This document shows positions 26,861 to 34,253 of a DNA stretch of 64,000 nucleotides, one piece after another (the first letter of the stretch is position 1; every line of letters starts with the position of its first letter). The stretch spans positions 1 to 64,000 of the forward strand of contig CAJXUN010000022.1 in assembly GCA_913061475.1 (NCBI GenBank), written 5' to 3'. The notes under the pieces were generated by a model. That model saw only the letters and a list, made by a program, of their open reading frames with translations. It was not told the DNA's origin and made no database searches. A program made the position numbers and the translations under genes. The stretch comes from an uncultured Colwellia sp. (GTDB lineage: Bacteria; Pseudomonadota; Gammaproteobacteria; Enterobacterales; Alteromonadaceae).

Positions 26861-27615
26861 TTGAATTGCTCTGCCGCTTGCTTGGCCCAAACGCTATAAG
26901 CTAATTTTGATGGATGCATACCGTCTTTTGCGAGATATTTTTGGCTAAAGGGTAAATCGACGGTTAATACTGAACACTTATTGTTAGCACAATTACTGAT
27001 TGAAGCTTGGCATACATCAGCGAGTGCAGCCGCCATTAAGGTATTTAGCTGAGTCGCGCGTAAACCTAAACACCAACGCAATGGTTGAGGTAGGGCAGTG
27101 AATAAATGCATCGGCGGTACGCTAGAAAATAATACCTTATCGGCACTAAATTTTGTGCAAAGTAGTGTCGCCAGTTTAGTTATGTTTTTAGTCCATTGCT
27201 TTTGTCGGGTGCAGTGAGTGACGTCATTAACGCCAACGGAGACTAAAACAAGATCAAACTTCTGCGCCGGTAATGACTCTAATTCGTTAATAATGTTGGT
27301 TGATGTTAAGCCACTTTTGGCGACTAACTGCCAGTTGATTGGGTATGGGGTTACGAGTAATGATGGCAATTGCCCCGCTAGTGCTTCTTCTTGCTGACTT
27401 ACGCCAACACCCGCTGCTGCCGAGTCGCCAAGAATTAATACGTTAACGGCTTCACTATTACCACTATTACCACTATTTCCTGTGCGTTCACCCGTTGCTT
27501 CAGGTAGTTTTACGATAGTAAATCGCAGCCAAATGGCTTGCAGTAATAACAAAGGCAAGAGTAAGGCAAAAACAGTGTAATAATAAGCACGTTCATAACA
27601 AGGTTTTATCTGCAA
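26815..27615 (-). CDS. SGNH/GDSL-family hydrolase, membrane-anchored
   Basis: A 266-residue esterase-like protein. An N-terminal hydrophobic anchor (about 11-31) is followed by a low-complexity linker with NSG repeated three times, then block I GDSAAAG (nucleophile Ser), a block III-like VGVND and block V DGMHPS (catalytic Asp-His). It could deacylate or deacetylate lipids or glycans in the periplasm. The last 14 residues (NIYPLHFKVQISAS) are encoded largely by the right end of the MITE-like element, so the natural C-terminus was probably replaced. It is followed upstream by a YgjV-like gene 20 bases away, likely co-transcribed. Confidence 0.85.
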   Translation of the reverse strand: MQIKPCYERAYYYTVFALLLPLLLLQAIWLRFTIVKLPEATGERTGNSGNSGNSEAVNVLILGDSAAAGVGVSQQEEALAGQLPSLLVTPYPINWQLVAKSGLTSTNIINELESLPAQKFDLVLVSVGVNDVTHCTRQKQWTKNITKLATLLCTKFSADKVLFSSVPPMHLFTALPQPLRWCLGLRATQLNTLMAAALADVCQASISNCANNKCSVLTVDLPFSQKYLAKDGMHPSKLAYSVWAKQAAEQFNIYPLHFKVQISASR

Positions 27616-27635
27616 AACTTTTCCTAACGGTTTGT

Positions 27636-28148
27636 TTATGAGGAAAGCTCAACCGGTTTTTTAGCAATATAATATCGGTAATAACCAATAGCGCTGCTGC
27701 CGACAAAAATCACTTCAACCAGTATGCCTACCGGTGTCCATAATATAAGGTTGTGCAATAACCATAATGAGCCACCGGTTATCATCATAGCGCGTAAAAA
27801 TTTATCATTATGGCTAAATGAACCAATGGTAATAAAAACCGTCGCGATAAAGCCAATAATGCTTAATGGACCATTGAATGTGGTTATGGTGATCAGTAAG
27901 CTGACGCTGAGCGCTACCACTGAAAGCCATTGAAACTTCCACTTGATTGAAATTAAAAACCTGATACTCGAAAATAAAAATATAAAGCCGGCTGTCGGCT
28001 GGTCAAGCAGTAAATAATGAAAACCATTAAACAAGCAGCTAACCGATAACGCCGCCAAAATATAGTTTTTGTTTTTTAACTGCATTGCACAACACTCGAT
28101 AATAAGTGTTACGGTAACTAGCAATTGTGAAAGTAAAAAATCAGGCAT
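27636..28148 (-). CDS. YgjV-like inner membrane protein
   Basis: A 170-residue protein with about five or six transmembrane helices and little else. The pattern (SQ…, Arg in SSIRFLISIKW, LLHNLILW) fits the Imp-YgjV family of uncharacterised inner-membrane proteins. Length matches. It lies 20 bases upstream of the SGNH hydrolase gene in the same direction, so it is the first gene of a short operon. Function unknown. Confidence 0.75.
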   Translation of the reverse strand: MPDFLLSQLLVTVTLIIECCAMQLKNKNYILAALSVSCLFNGFHYLLLDQPTAGFIFLFSSIRFLISIKWKFQWLSVVALSVSLLITITTFNGPLSIIGFIATVFITIGSFSHNDKFLRAMMITGGSLWLLHNLILWTPVGILVEVIFVGSSAIGYYRYYIAKKPVELSS

Positions 28149-28653
28149 AGTGGTGGCTCAGCGTTACTATTGGTCCGTTACAAATTGTCCATGGCAGATA
28201 AGCTTTTTATTACTCTTGTTGGAAATAGCGCAATAGCAGAGCATTAGCTTAGTGGCTGTGTTTAGCTAGCCACTTAAATCTGTTGGTATGTTTAAGCTAG
28301 TTTTTAGCTCAGTTTTAATTGAATGATATTAACAGTATTCCCTCTCAACTCCTAGGTTGTGTTTTGATAAATCGTAATGCTAAGAAATATTGTTAGTTAT
28401 GGTTTTATTTACTTTCGAATCTTTATAATTATCTGAAATTGTGTGATATTAGCGCTAATAAATTAAGGGTTGTTGATCTTTGTTTATATTTTCTGCAATA
28501 GGTTGTTTTTAATGTTAGCAAAGCAGAATGAACGAGGTTTGCTTGTTCCAAATAAGTCAAATTCTAATACCGCTAGCGTTAAAAATAGCCATTGCCCAAA
28601 GGGCTGAGGCTAAAATAAAAAAATATAGCTTACGGGTATTAACACGTATGTTT
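28149..28653. other. Intergenic region between divergent YgjV-like and RDD genes
   Basis: No gene seen. It contains a hairpin AGTGGCT…AGCCACT at 28251-28274 and a weak pair TAATACCG (near 28566) with CGGGTATTA (near 28633). Both are structural only. The plus-strand end holds the 8-bp repeat array listed next. Confidence 0.4.
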
Positions 28654-28708
28654 AGCCATTAAGCCATTAAGCCATTAAGCCATTAAGCCATTAAGCCATT
28701 AAACATTA
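28654..28708 (+). repeat. 8-bp tandem repeat array (AGCCATTA x6) in the RDD gene leader
   Basis: Six perfect head-to-tail copies of AGCCATTA (28654-28701) and a seventh degenerate copy. The array ends just before the ribosome site GGGAG, 16 bases upstream of the RDD gene ATG. Slippage here would change promoter or leader spacing. Confidence 0.9.
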
Positions 28709-28723
28709 GGGAGTAGTATCTAC

Positions 28724-29323
28724 ATGGATTCAAAAGTAAATTTTTCATCATATTCTTTAGCAGAGTTATATGAATCTAAAGAAGCGATTGATCGTGATAA
28801 ATACCCAGAAAAAGCCAAAGAAATAGATCGCTTGATCCAAGATAAGTTAATTAATTGTCCCGAAGAGCTCGATACAAGTAAAGAAACAGGTAAAGTGGCA
28901 ACGCGAGGCGATAGATTTGTTGCCGCACTGATTGATGGTATTCTGGCAATAATTGCTATGGTGCCTGTTATTAGCTATGTTGGCTTTGATGCTTTAAAAG
29001 CCCCCACGTTAACCTTGCTTGCTGCGTTTTTCTTGTATGGCGTGTTAACGGTGGTGATATTACACGGCTATCTTTTGTATCATTATGGGCAAACTATTGG
29101 CAAAAATTACATGTCAATTCGTATCGAAAATTTAGATGGTACAAAAGCCAACCTAACCACCATTTATTTTAAACGTATGCTGCCAATGCAGCTTATTGCA
29201 TTGATACCATCCTTTGGACAACTTATTTCCGGTTTTATAAATCCGCTGTTTATTTTTGGCAAGCAAAAGCGTTGTTTACATGACTATATTGCCAAAACAA
29301 AAGTGAGTTATACAGATGCCTAA
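28724..29323 (+). CDS. RDD family membrane protein
   Basis: A 199-residue protein. A hydrophilic N-terminal 55 residues (helical, acidic) is followed by the RDD domain, with Arg and Asp in TRGDRFVAALIDGIL, three or four membrane helices and a final LHDYIAKTKV. RDD proteins have been linked to ion or small-solute transport, but the role here is unknown. A tandem repeat in its leader may affect expression. A TPR lipoprotein gene follows after 68 bases. Confidence 0.88.
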   Translation: MDSKVNFSSYSLAELYESKEAIDRDKYPEKAKEIDRLIQDKLINCPEELDTSKETGKVATRGDRFVAALIDGILAIIAMVPVISYVGFDALKAPTLTLLAAFFLYGVLTVVILHGYLLYHYGQTIGKNYMSIRIENLDGTKANLTTIYFKRMLPMQLIALIPSFGQLISGFINPLFIFGKQKRCLHDYIAKTKVSYTDA

Positions 29324-29391
29324 ACGTTTTTCTGCTTTTACACTTTAGCCACTATTTTATCCTTTATTTAGCCATTAGAAATATATTTAGC

Positions 29392-30102
29392 ATGAAAACT
29401 ATATTGACACTTTTTGCCATTTTTATGACCGGTTGTGCAAGTACAAATAATCAATTAGCAAAATCCACTGATGTTGAAACTCAGCTGTCAGCGCAAGAAG
29501 TATCGTTAAATACGGGCTATAAAATGCTAGTGAATGGCAATGCTGTTGGCGCGATAAATAAACATTTTAAAGAGTTAACTGAACAGTGTGAAAAACAGTA
29601 TGCTAATTCACAGAAGCAAGTTTATGCCGCACGCAGCCAAGTTGAAACGTTATTTTATATGCTAAAAGCAATGTCAGAAGATAAAGACGCTATTGTGGTG
29701 AGCTCTACTTGTGCACAAAGCAATTATTTTATGGGCTACGCTAGCCTCGATTTAGGTCAAATTCATAACGCTGAGCGTTATGTAAAACGCGCGCTAGAGT
29801 TTTCTCCGGTTAATGCGATGTATTTGTCTGAATTAGCGCATATTTATCAAGTAAATAAAGATTGGGATAATGCGTTGGCGTTATATTCTAAAGCAGAAGA
29901 AAACGCCTCTGTGTATTCTCCTGACCAAGTAAAATTGGCTGAGATAACCAGAGCAAAACGCGGCATGGGGTTTGTGTTAATAGAACTCGGACAGCTAGAT
30001 AAAGCAAAGTTAAAATTTGAGCAATGTTTAGCGCTCGACCCAAACGATAAAAATGCACTGAATGAAATACAATATATTGAAAGCTTAACCACCAACTCTT
30101 AA
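29392..30102 (+). CDS. TPR-repeat lipoprotein
   Basis: A 236-residue protein with a lipoprotein signal (TLFAIFMTGC, lipidated Cys15). Three or more tetratricopeptide repeats follow, e.g. NYFMGYASLDLGQIHNAERY, LSELAHIYQVNKDWDNALAL and GFVLIELGQLDKAKLKFEQC. It is probably an envelope scaffold that binds partner proteins. It is likely co-transcribed with the RDD gene. No clear ribosome site precedes the ATG. Confidence 0.85.
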   Translation: MKTILTLFAIFMTGCASTNNQLAKSTDVETQLSAQEVSLNTGYKMLVNGNAVGAINKHFKELTEQCEKQYANSQKQVYAARSQVETLFYMLKAMSEDKDAIVVSSTCAQSNYFMGYASLDLGQIHNAERYVKRALEFSPVNAMYLSELAHIYQVNKDWDNALALYSKAEENASVYSPDQVKLAEITRAKRGMGFVLIELGQLDKAKLKFEQCLALDPNDKNALNEIQYIESLTTNS

Positions 30103-30186
30103 TTGGCTAAGGTGAATAGTCGTTGTAGGAGAGAAAAAGTTTTATTGCTAACGAACATCATGATAAGTACAGTAATATGAGATATT

Positions 30187-30999
30187 TTATTCACCTGTAT
30201 CTAATTGAGTACGCAGATGGTTAGTCATTAATTCTTGCCAAATTAAATATTCATTTGCGCTGTAGCCTGAGCTTATAAAAACCGCTTTGGTCTCATCATT
30301 TAGGTGATTATTAATGATTTCGCGATTAATAGTCGTCATTAAATCATTAACTCGTTTGCTGTTTTTATTGAAAATAACATGCAGTGAACTGTGCTTTATT
30401 GGCGTTCCTACACTCGAAAGGCAGCCTTTCTCAGTTGTTCCCGTTGCGTTAAAGCAAACGCTGTTGATTAAAGACTCATTTTCTAAAATATAATCTATGC
30501 GGCCGACGTTTAACATTCGGTGTAATTCTGGCCTTGAAGCGCTTTCGTATGTCGATTTAAAATTCATGCTTTTTGCTAATTCTGCATGAATAGATCCTTT
30601 GTGAACGCCAACAGTCGCTTCTTTAAAATTACTTGGCGGCATTTTTTTTGAGCTTTTATAAACTGAAATACTGTCGTAAGCAACCGGTACGCTATAAGAA
30701 ATTTTTTCAGCTCTGTCTGCAGAGTAAAAAGCTAAAAACGCACTATCAATTTTACTCTGACTTAATAGTTCTAAGGATGTTGCCCAAGGCGCATTAATAA
30801 TATTGAGTTTTATTTTGTGTTTAGTTGCTGCTTGTTCAAACAAGGTCCAGCCTACTTTGTAAGAGCGACTACTCTCTATGAAGTTTTCATGATTGTAGGT
30901 CACATAAACTTTCAGAGAGTCGGAAGTAGGCTTAGGTTTTGTGGCCTGAGCGATAGTGGGAAATAGAGTTACGAGTAATACAATAAGAGTTCTTAACAT
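30187..30999 (-). CDS. Periplasmic solute-binding-protein-like protein (family 3 type)
   Basis: A 270-residue protein with a signal peptide (FPTIAQA|TKP) and periplasmic binding protein type 2 features: NHENFIESSR at the start of lobe 1, YSVPVAYDSISVYKSS at the hinge and GVHKGSIHAE in lobe 2. No ABC permease or ATPase is nearby. It resembles the orphan family-3-like proteins common in Alteromonadales and is only distantly like the one at 6747. Ligand unknown. Confidence 0.75.
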   Translation of the reverse strand: MLRTLIVLLVTLFPTIAQATKPKPTSDSLKVYVTYNHENFIESSRSYKVGWTLFEQAATKHKIKLNIINAPWATSLELLSQSKIDSAFLAFYSADRAEKISYSVPVAYDSISVYKSSKKMPPSNFKEATVGVHKGSIHAELAKSMNFKSTYESASRPELHRMLNVGRIDYILENESLINSVCFNATGTTEKGCLSSVGTPIKHSSLHVIFNKNSKRVNDLMTTINREIINNHLNDETKAVFISSGYSANEYLIWQELMTNHLRTQLDTGE

Positions 31000-31311
31000 A
31001 CTTAAAGTAAATTATCAGAGTGTTTATTTACTTTAACAGCTAAGGGGGCGAGCGAGCAAAATATTTTTATCATTAGCTTTCTCGTCATGCCTATAAATGA
31101 AGATAAAACTAGCGTTTTATATTTTGTCGATATAAGGCGCGCTATCAGAATGACTTATTAAGGTATTGATACTGTTTTTATTGATATAGGTGAGTGCGGT
31201 GTTTAGCGGTATCACTAACGTTTTTAGTTATACCGCTATCACCGTGCAAGCATTGAATATTGATGATCTGTCGTTTTGCCTAACTCGCAGTTTTTAATAA
31301 GCTATTGAGCG
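31000..31311. other. Intergenic region with a terminator-like hairpin
   Basis: No gene. A hairpin at 31204-31238 (TAGCGGTAT / ATACCGCTA, 9 bp) lies about 75 bases after the leftward hemerythrin gene stop and may end its transcript, though the T tract is weak. Confidence 0.45.
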
Positions 31312-31878
31312 CTATTTAACACCTTTTTCGATTAATAATTCACTGTATTCTTTATCAGTGCCATTAATGTGATTAATCAACCAATTAGAAAGAAATACAC
31401 TAATTTCATTTAGCGCGTCATGACCTTTTTCGTTATATAAATCCATAAAGTTGTTCACTTGCGCGATCATTTTCTTATGTTGGGCTTTATGCGCCACTAC
31501 GTCTGGGTAACTATGTTGTTCTAATAATTGCTCTTCGCGCTCAAAGTGATATTTGGTGTAATTAATTAAATCTTTCAGCGCTTGGCGCTCGTATTCTTCG
31601 CTCATGGCATAGTCATATGCAGTGGTGAATTGATTTAATAAACTAATCAATTTTTTATGGTCATTATCTAAGCTGTCAATACCAACACTATATTCCTCTT
31701 TCCATACCATTTCATCAGCCTTGCTGACCTTTTTATAAAACACGGGGATCAAGGTTAACACCACGATGAGTATCCAAGAGATTGGGTTAGTTATGCTTGA
31801 TAAAAAACCTAAAAATATGGCGACAATAATCAAGCCAACGGTGGCGGCATATATTAACGATTTACTGCGACTATTCAT
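31312..31878 (-). CDS. Membrane-anchored bacteriohemerythrin
   Basis: A 188-residue protein. Two N-terminal membrane helices (about 9-49) precede a hemerythrin domain (about 57-185). All iron ligands are visible: His in DNDHKKL, His and Glu in YHFEREEQLL, two His in HKAQHKK, and His/Asp in NHINGTDKEY. Such domains bind O2 or NO at a di-iron centre. It is divergent from nirS, with FNR/DNR-type boxes between, so a role in NO or O2 sensing or detoxification during nitrite reduction is likely but inferred. Confidence 0.9.
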   Translation of the reverse strand: MNSRSKSLIYAATVGLIIVAIFLGFLSSITNPISWILIVVLTLIPVFYKKVSKADEMVWKEEYSVGIDSLDNDHKKLISLLNQFTTAYDYAMSEEYERQALKDLINYTKYHFEREEQLLEQHSYPDVVAHKAQHKKMIAQVNNFMDLYNEKGHDALNEISVFLSNWLINHINGTDKEYSELLIEKGVK

Positions 31879-31972
31879 AAATAATACTCATTTAAATATT
31901 GTGGTTAAATTATAAAGTTCTCACCAATACTAATACGAATCGTCATAGATTCGCGTAAAACCTATTTATTTG

Positions 31973-31986
31973 TTGACCTCGATCAA
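31973..31986 (-). promoter_or_regulatory. FNR/DNR-type box, probably for the hemerythrin gene
   Basis: TTGACCTCGATCAA, one mismatch from the symmetric TTGAT-N4-ATCAA consensus of the Crp/Fnr family. Its centre is about 100 bases upstream of the hemerythrin start. A promoter about 41 bases downstream on the minus strand would fit class II activation, but the -10 is weak. Confidence 0.6.
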
Positions 31987-32021
31987 GTTGTAAATGCATT
32001 CCGTTTGAATACTTTTAAAAC

Positions 32022-32035
32022 TTGATCTGCATCAG
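32022..32035 (+). promoter_or_regulatory. FNR/DNR-type box for nirS
   Basis: TTGATCTGCATCAG, one mismatch from TTGAT-N4-ATCAA. A -10-like AATAGT starts exactly 22 bases after its end (32058-32063), the class II activator geometry (box centred near -41.5). It implies a leader of about 210 bases before the nirS ATG. Activation under low oxygen or by NO is inferred. Confidence 0.7.
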
Positions 32036-32278
32036 GTTTTTTCTTCGCAAAGTAATGAATAGTTGCACTACTTTATATTTGCGCTCTGAACTTGAAGTTT
32101 ATAAGTAATAAATAATCGGCTGACTCAATGCTGTATTTCAGAGCCACATTTTATAAGCGGTCCATTTGTCTAACTATTGTCTGCATTATCCAAGTAGCTG
32201 ATAGAAATTTTAGATAGATAAAAAACATAATATTTTAAAAACATAAAGCTTGTTAATTTTGTAAATGGAGATGATCCG

Positions 32279-33907
32279 ATGAAAACGATTAAATATAGTC
32301 TTTCAGCACTTGGTTTAGCTATTGGTATGGCAGCTACTGGTTTTAGTATGACAGTATCAGCAGCAGAGCCAACGCTATCAAAAGCAGACTTTGAAAAAGC
32401 ACAGTTACATTACTTTCAGCGTTGTGCTGGTTGTCATGGTGTTTTACGTAAAGGTGCGACCGGTAAAAACCTTGAGCCAGAAAACACCTTAAAAAAAGGT
32501 CAAACGCGTTTAGAGAAAATTATTGCTTTAGGCACAGAAGGCGGCATGAATAACTTTGATGACTTGTTCAGTGAGCAAGAAATCAGTAACTTGGCGACAT
32601 TTATTCAAATGACTCCGCCAGTACCACCAGAAATGTCTCTAGAGCAAATGCGTTCTTACACTAAAGAATATATTGCGCCAAAAGACTACCCAACTAAACC
32701 TATGCACGGGCTAAATTGGAAAAATTTCTTTGTGGTTATCGAACGTGACGCAGGAACTGCGGCAATTATTGATGGCGATACGAAAAAAATCATCACACAT
32801 ATCGACACTGGCTATGCGGTTCATGTAATTAAAGGTACTGAACATCATAAAGTTGATCATGCGAAAGATGTAGGTCGCTTTTGGTACACCATTGGTCGTG
32901 ACGGTAAAGTTAATAAAATCGATTTATGGCAAACACCAGATAAAATGCTAGTTGCTGAAACTAAAATGGCTTACGACGCGCGTGACATAGCTGTTTCAGG
33001 TGATGGTAAGTACGTTATTGCCGGCGGTTACTGGCCTGCGCATTTCGTTATTATGGATGCCGAAACGTTAAACCCACTGAAAGTGGTTTCAACACGTGGT
33101 TACAACACGAAAGGTGAATTCATTAACGAAGCACGTGTAGCGGCAATTTATACTGCGCCAAACACTTCTTCATTTATCGTTGCGGTGAAAGAAACCGGTC
33201 AAATGTTACAAGTTGATTATAACGACTTAGATAACTTAACCATTACCAGCATTGCTTCTGCAGAATTCTTGCATGATGGATTCTTTGACCCAACAGGGCG
33301 TTACTTCCAAATTGCGGCTAACGCGTCAAATGCTATGGTGGTGGTTGATACGAAAGAACGCGCATTAGAAAAAATCATCAAAGTTGACAGCTTACCTCAT
33401 CCAGGTCCAGGTGCTAACTGGATTGATGAAGAGTGTGGCCCAGTGGGCGGCACAACGCATTTAGGTGTTGGGCTAGTATCTGTTTGGGGTAATGATCCGA
33501 TTGGTCATCCAGACAACGCGTGGAAACTTTGTTATGAAGTGGAAACTGATGGTGCTGGTGTATTCATCCGTACGCATGAAACTTCACCATACGTTTGGGC
33601 TGATCAGCTGAAACATCCTGAGCCAGAAGTACAACAATCTGTACAAGTTTTTGATAAGAAAACTCACGAAATCGTTAAAACTATCCGTGTAACAACAGAG
33701 CCGGGTAAAGCGGCACTGCACATGGAATTCAACGACGATGGCACAGAGGTTTGGGTTTCAGTGTGGAACCGTAAAGATGCGAAAAACCCAACCGGTGAAA
33801 TCGTGGTTTATGATGCGAAAACCCTTAAAGAGAAAACACGTATCAAAGGCTTAACTACACCAACAGGTAAGTTCAACGTATTTAACCGTATGAACCATAA
33901 AACTTAG
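32279..33907 (+). CDS. nirS: Cytochrome cd1 nitrite reductase
   Basis: A 542-residue periplasmic enzyme that reduces nitrite to NO. A Sec signal ends near residue 28 (VSA|AEP). The haem c domain has RCAGCHGVLRKGATGK (CAGCH 49-53). The eight-bladed d1 propeller has the proximal His182 (DTGYAVH) and both catalytic histidines, His374 (LPHPGPG) and His394 (TTHLGVG). Compared with Pseudomonas NirS, the region after residue 380 differs (ECGPVGG, LCYEVETDGAG), so it is a divergent clade. GGAG precedes the ATG. No haem d1 biosynthesis genes are in the window. A terminator follows at 34042. Confidence 0.9.
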   Translation: MKTIKYSLSALGLAIGMAATGFSMTVSAAEPTLSKADFEKAQLHYFQRCAGCHGVLRKGATGKNLEPENTLKKGQTRLEKIIALGTEGGMNNFDDLFSEQEISNLATFIQMTPPVPPEMSLEQMRSYTKEYIAPKDYPTKPMHGLNWKNFFVVIERDAGTAAIIDGDTKKIITHIDTGYAVHVIKGTEHHKVDHAKDVGRFWYTIGRDGKVNKIDLWQTPDKMLVAETKMAYDARDIAVSGDGKYVIAGGYWPAHFVIMDAETLNPLKVVSTRGYNTKGEFINEARVAAIYTAPNTSSFIVAVKETGQMLQVDYNDLDNLTITSIASAEFLHDGFFDPTGRYFQIAANASNAMVVVDTKERALEKIIKVDSLPHPGPGANWIDEECGPVGGTTHLGVGLVSVWGNDPIGHPDNAWKLCYEVETDGAGVFIRTHETSPYVWADQLKHPEPEVQQSVQVFDKKTHEIVKTIRVTTEPGKAALHMEFNDDGTEVWVSVWNRKDAKNPTGEIVVYDAKTLKEKTRIKGLTTPTGKFNVFNRMNHKT

Positions 33908-33916
33908 ATAACGGCT

Positions 33917-34008
33917 CTACTTGTTGCTGTATCGTCTAATTTAGGCGTCAAGAGTGCGCGTCGACTCCTTACTCTTTCCGTTAAATAAAGCGATACAGCT
34001 TAAAGTAG
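33917..34008 (+). repeat. Long inverted repeat in the nirS 3' region
   Basis: CTACTTGTTGCTGTATCG (33917-33934) and CGATACAGCTTAAAGTAG (33991-34008) pair over 18 positions except for three central bases. The 56-base interior is AT/GC mixed and may fold further. It is an mRNA 3' structure or unidentified element ahead of the terminator. Confidence 0.5.
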
Positions 34009-34041
34009 AACAGTTATTAGGTAGCTAGTTTTACCCGTTAA

Positions 34042-34067
34042 GGCATGGCTAATGCCGTGCCCTTTTT
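34042..34067 (+). terminator. Terminator after nirS
   Basis: GGCATGGC (34042-34049) pairs with GCCGTGCC (34054-34061; one G-T pair) around TAAT and is followed by CTTTTTATTTT. It separates nirS from the downstream cytochrome gene, which therefore needs its own promoter within 34068-34253. Confidence 0.75.
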
Positions 34068-34253
34068 ATTTTCATTTTAAATGATTATTAGTAGTGGAAA
34101 TAGAAAGGGTTGTAACCGTGTTTATACACACGTTACTACGCCTTATAAGCATTGTGACTTCCTTGCTAAGATTAATCGGGAAGGCAGTGAATAATAATTT
34201 CCCTCAAGCTTGACTGTTCAAGGGAAGAGAGCTGAATTCATCAAGAGTCAATT

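Noticed and set aside
28654-28708. Short regular repeats considered as a CRISPR array
   Set aside because: The units are 8 bp and directly abutting, with no spacers and no cas genes.
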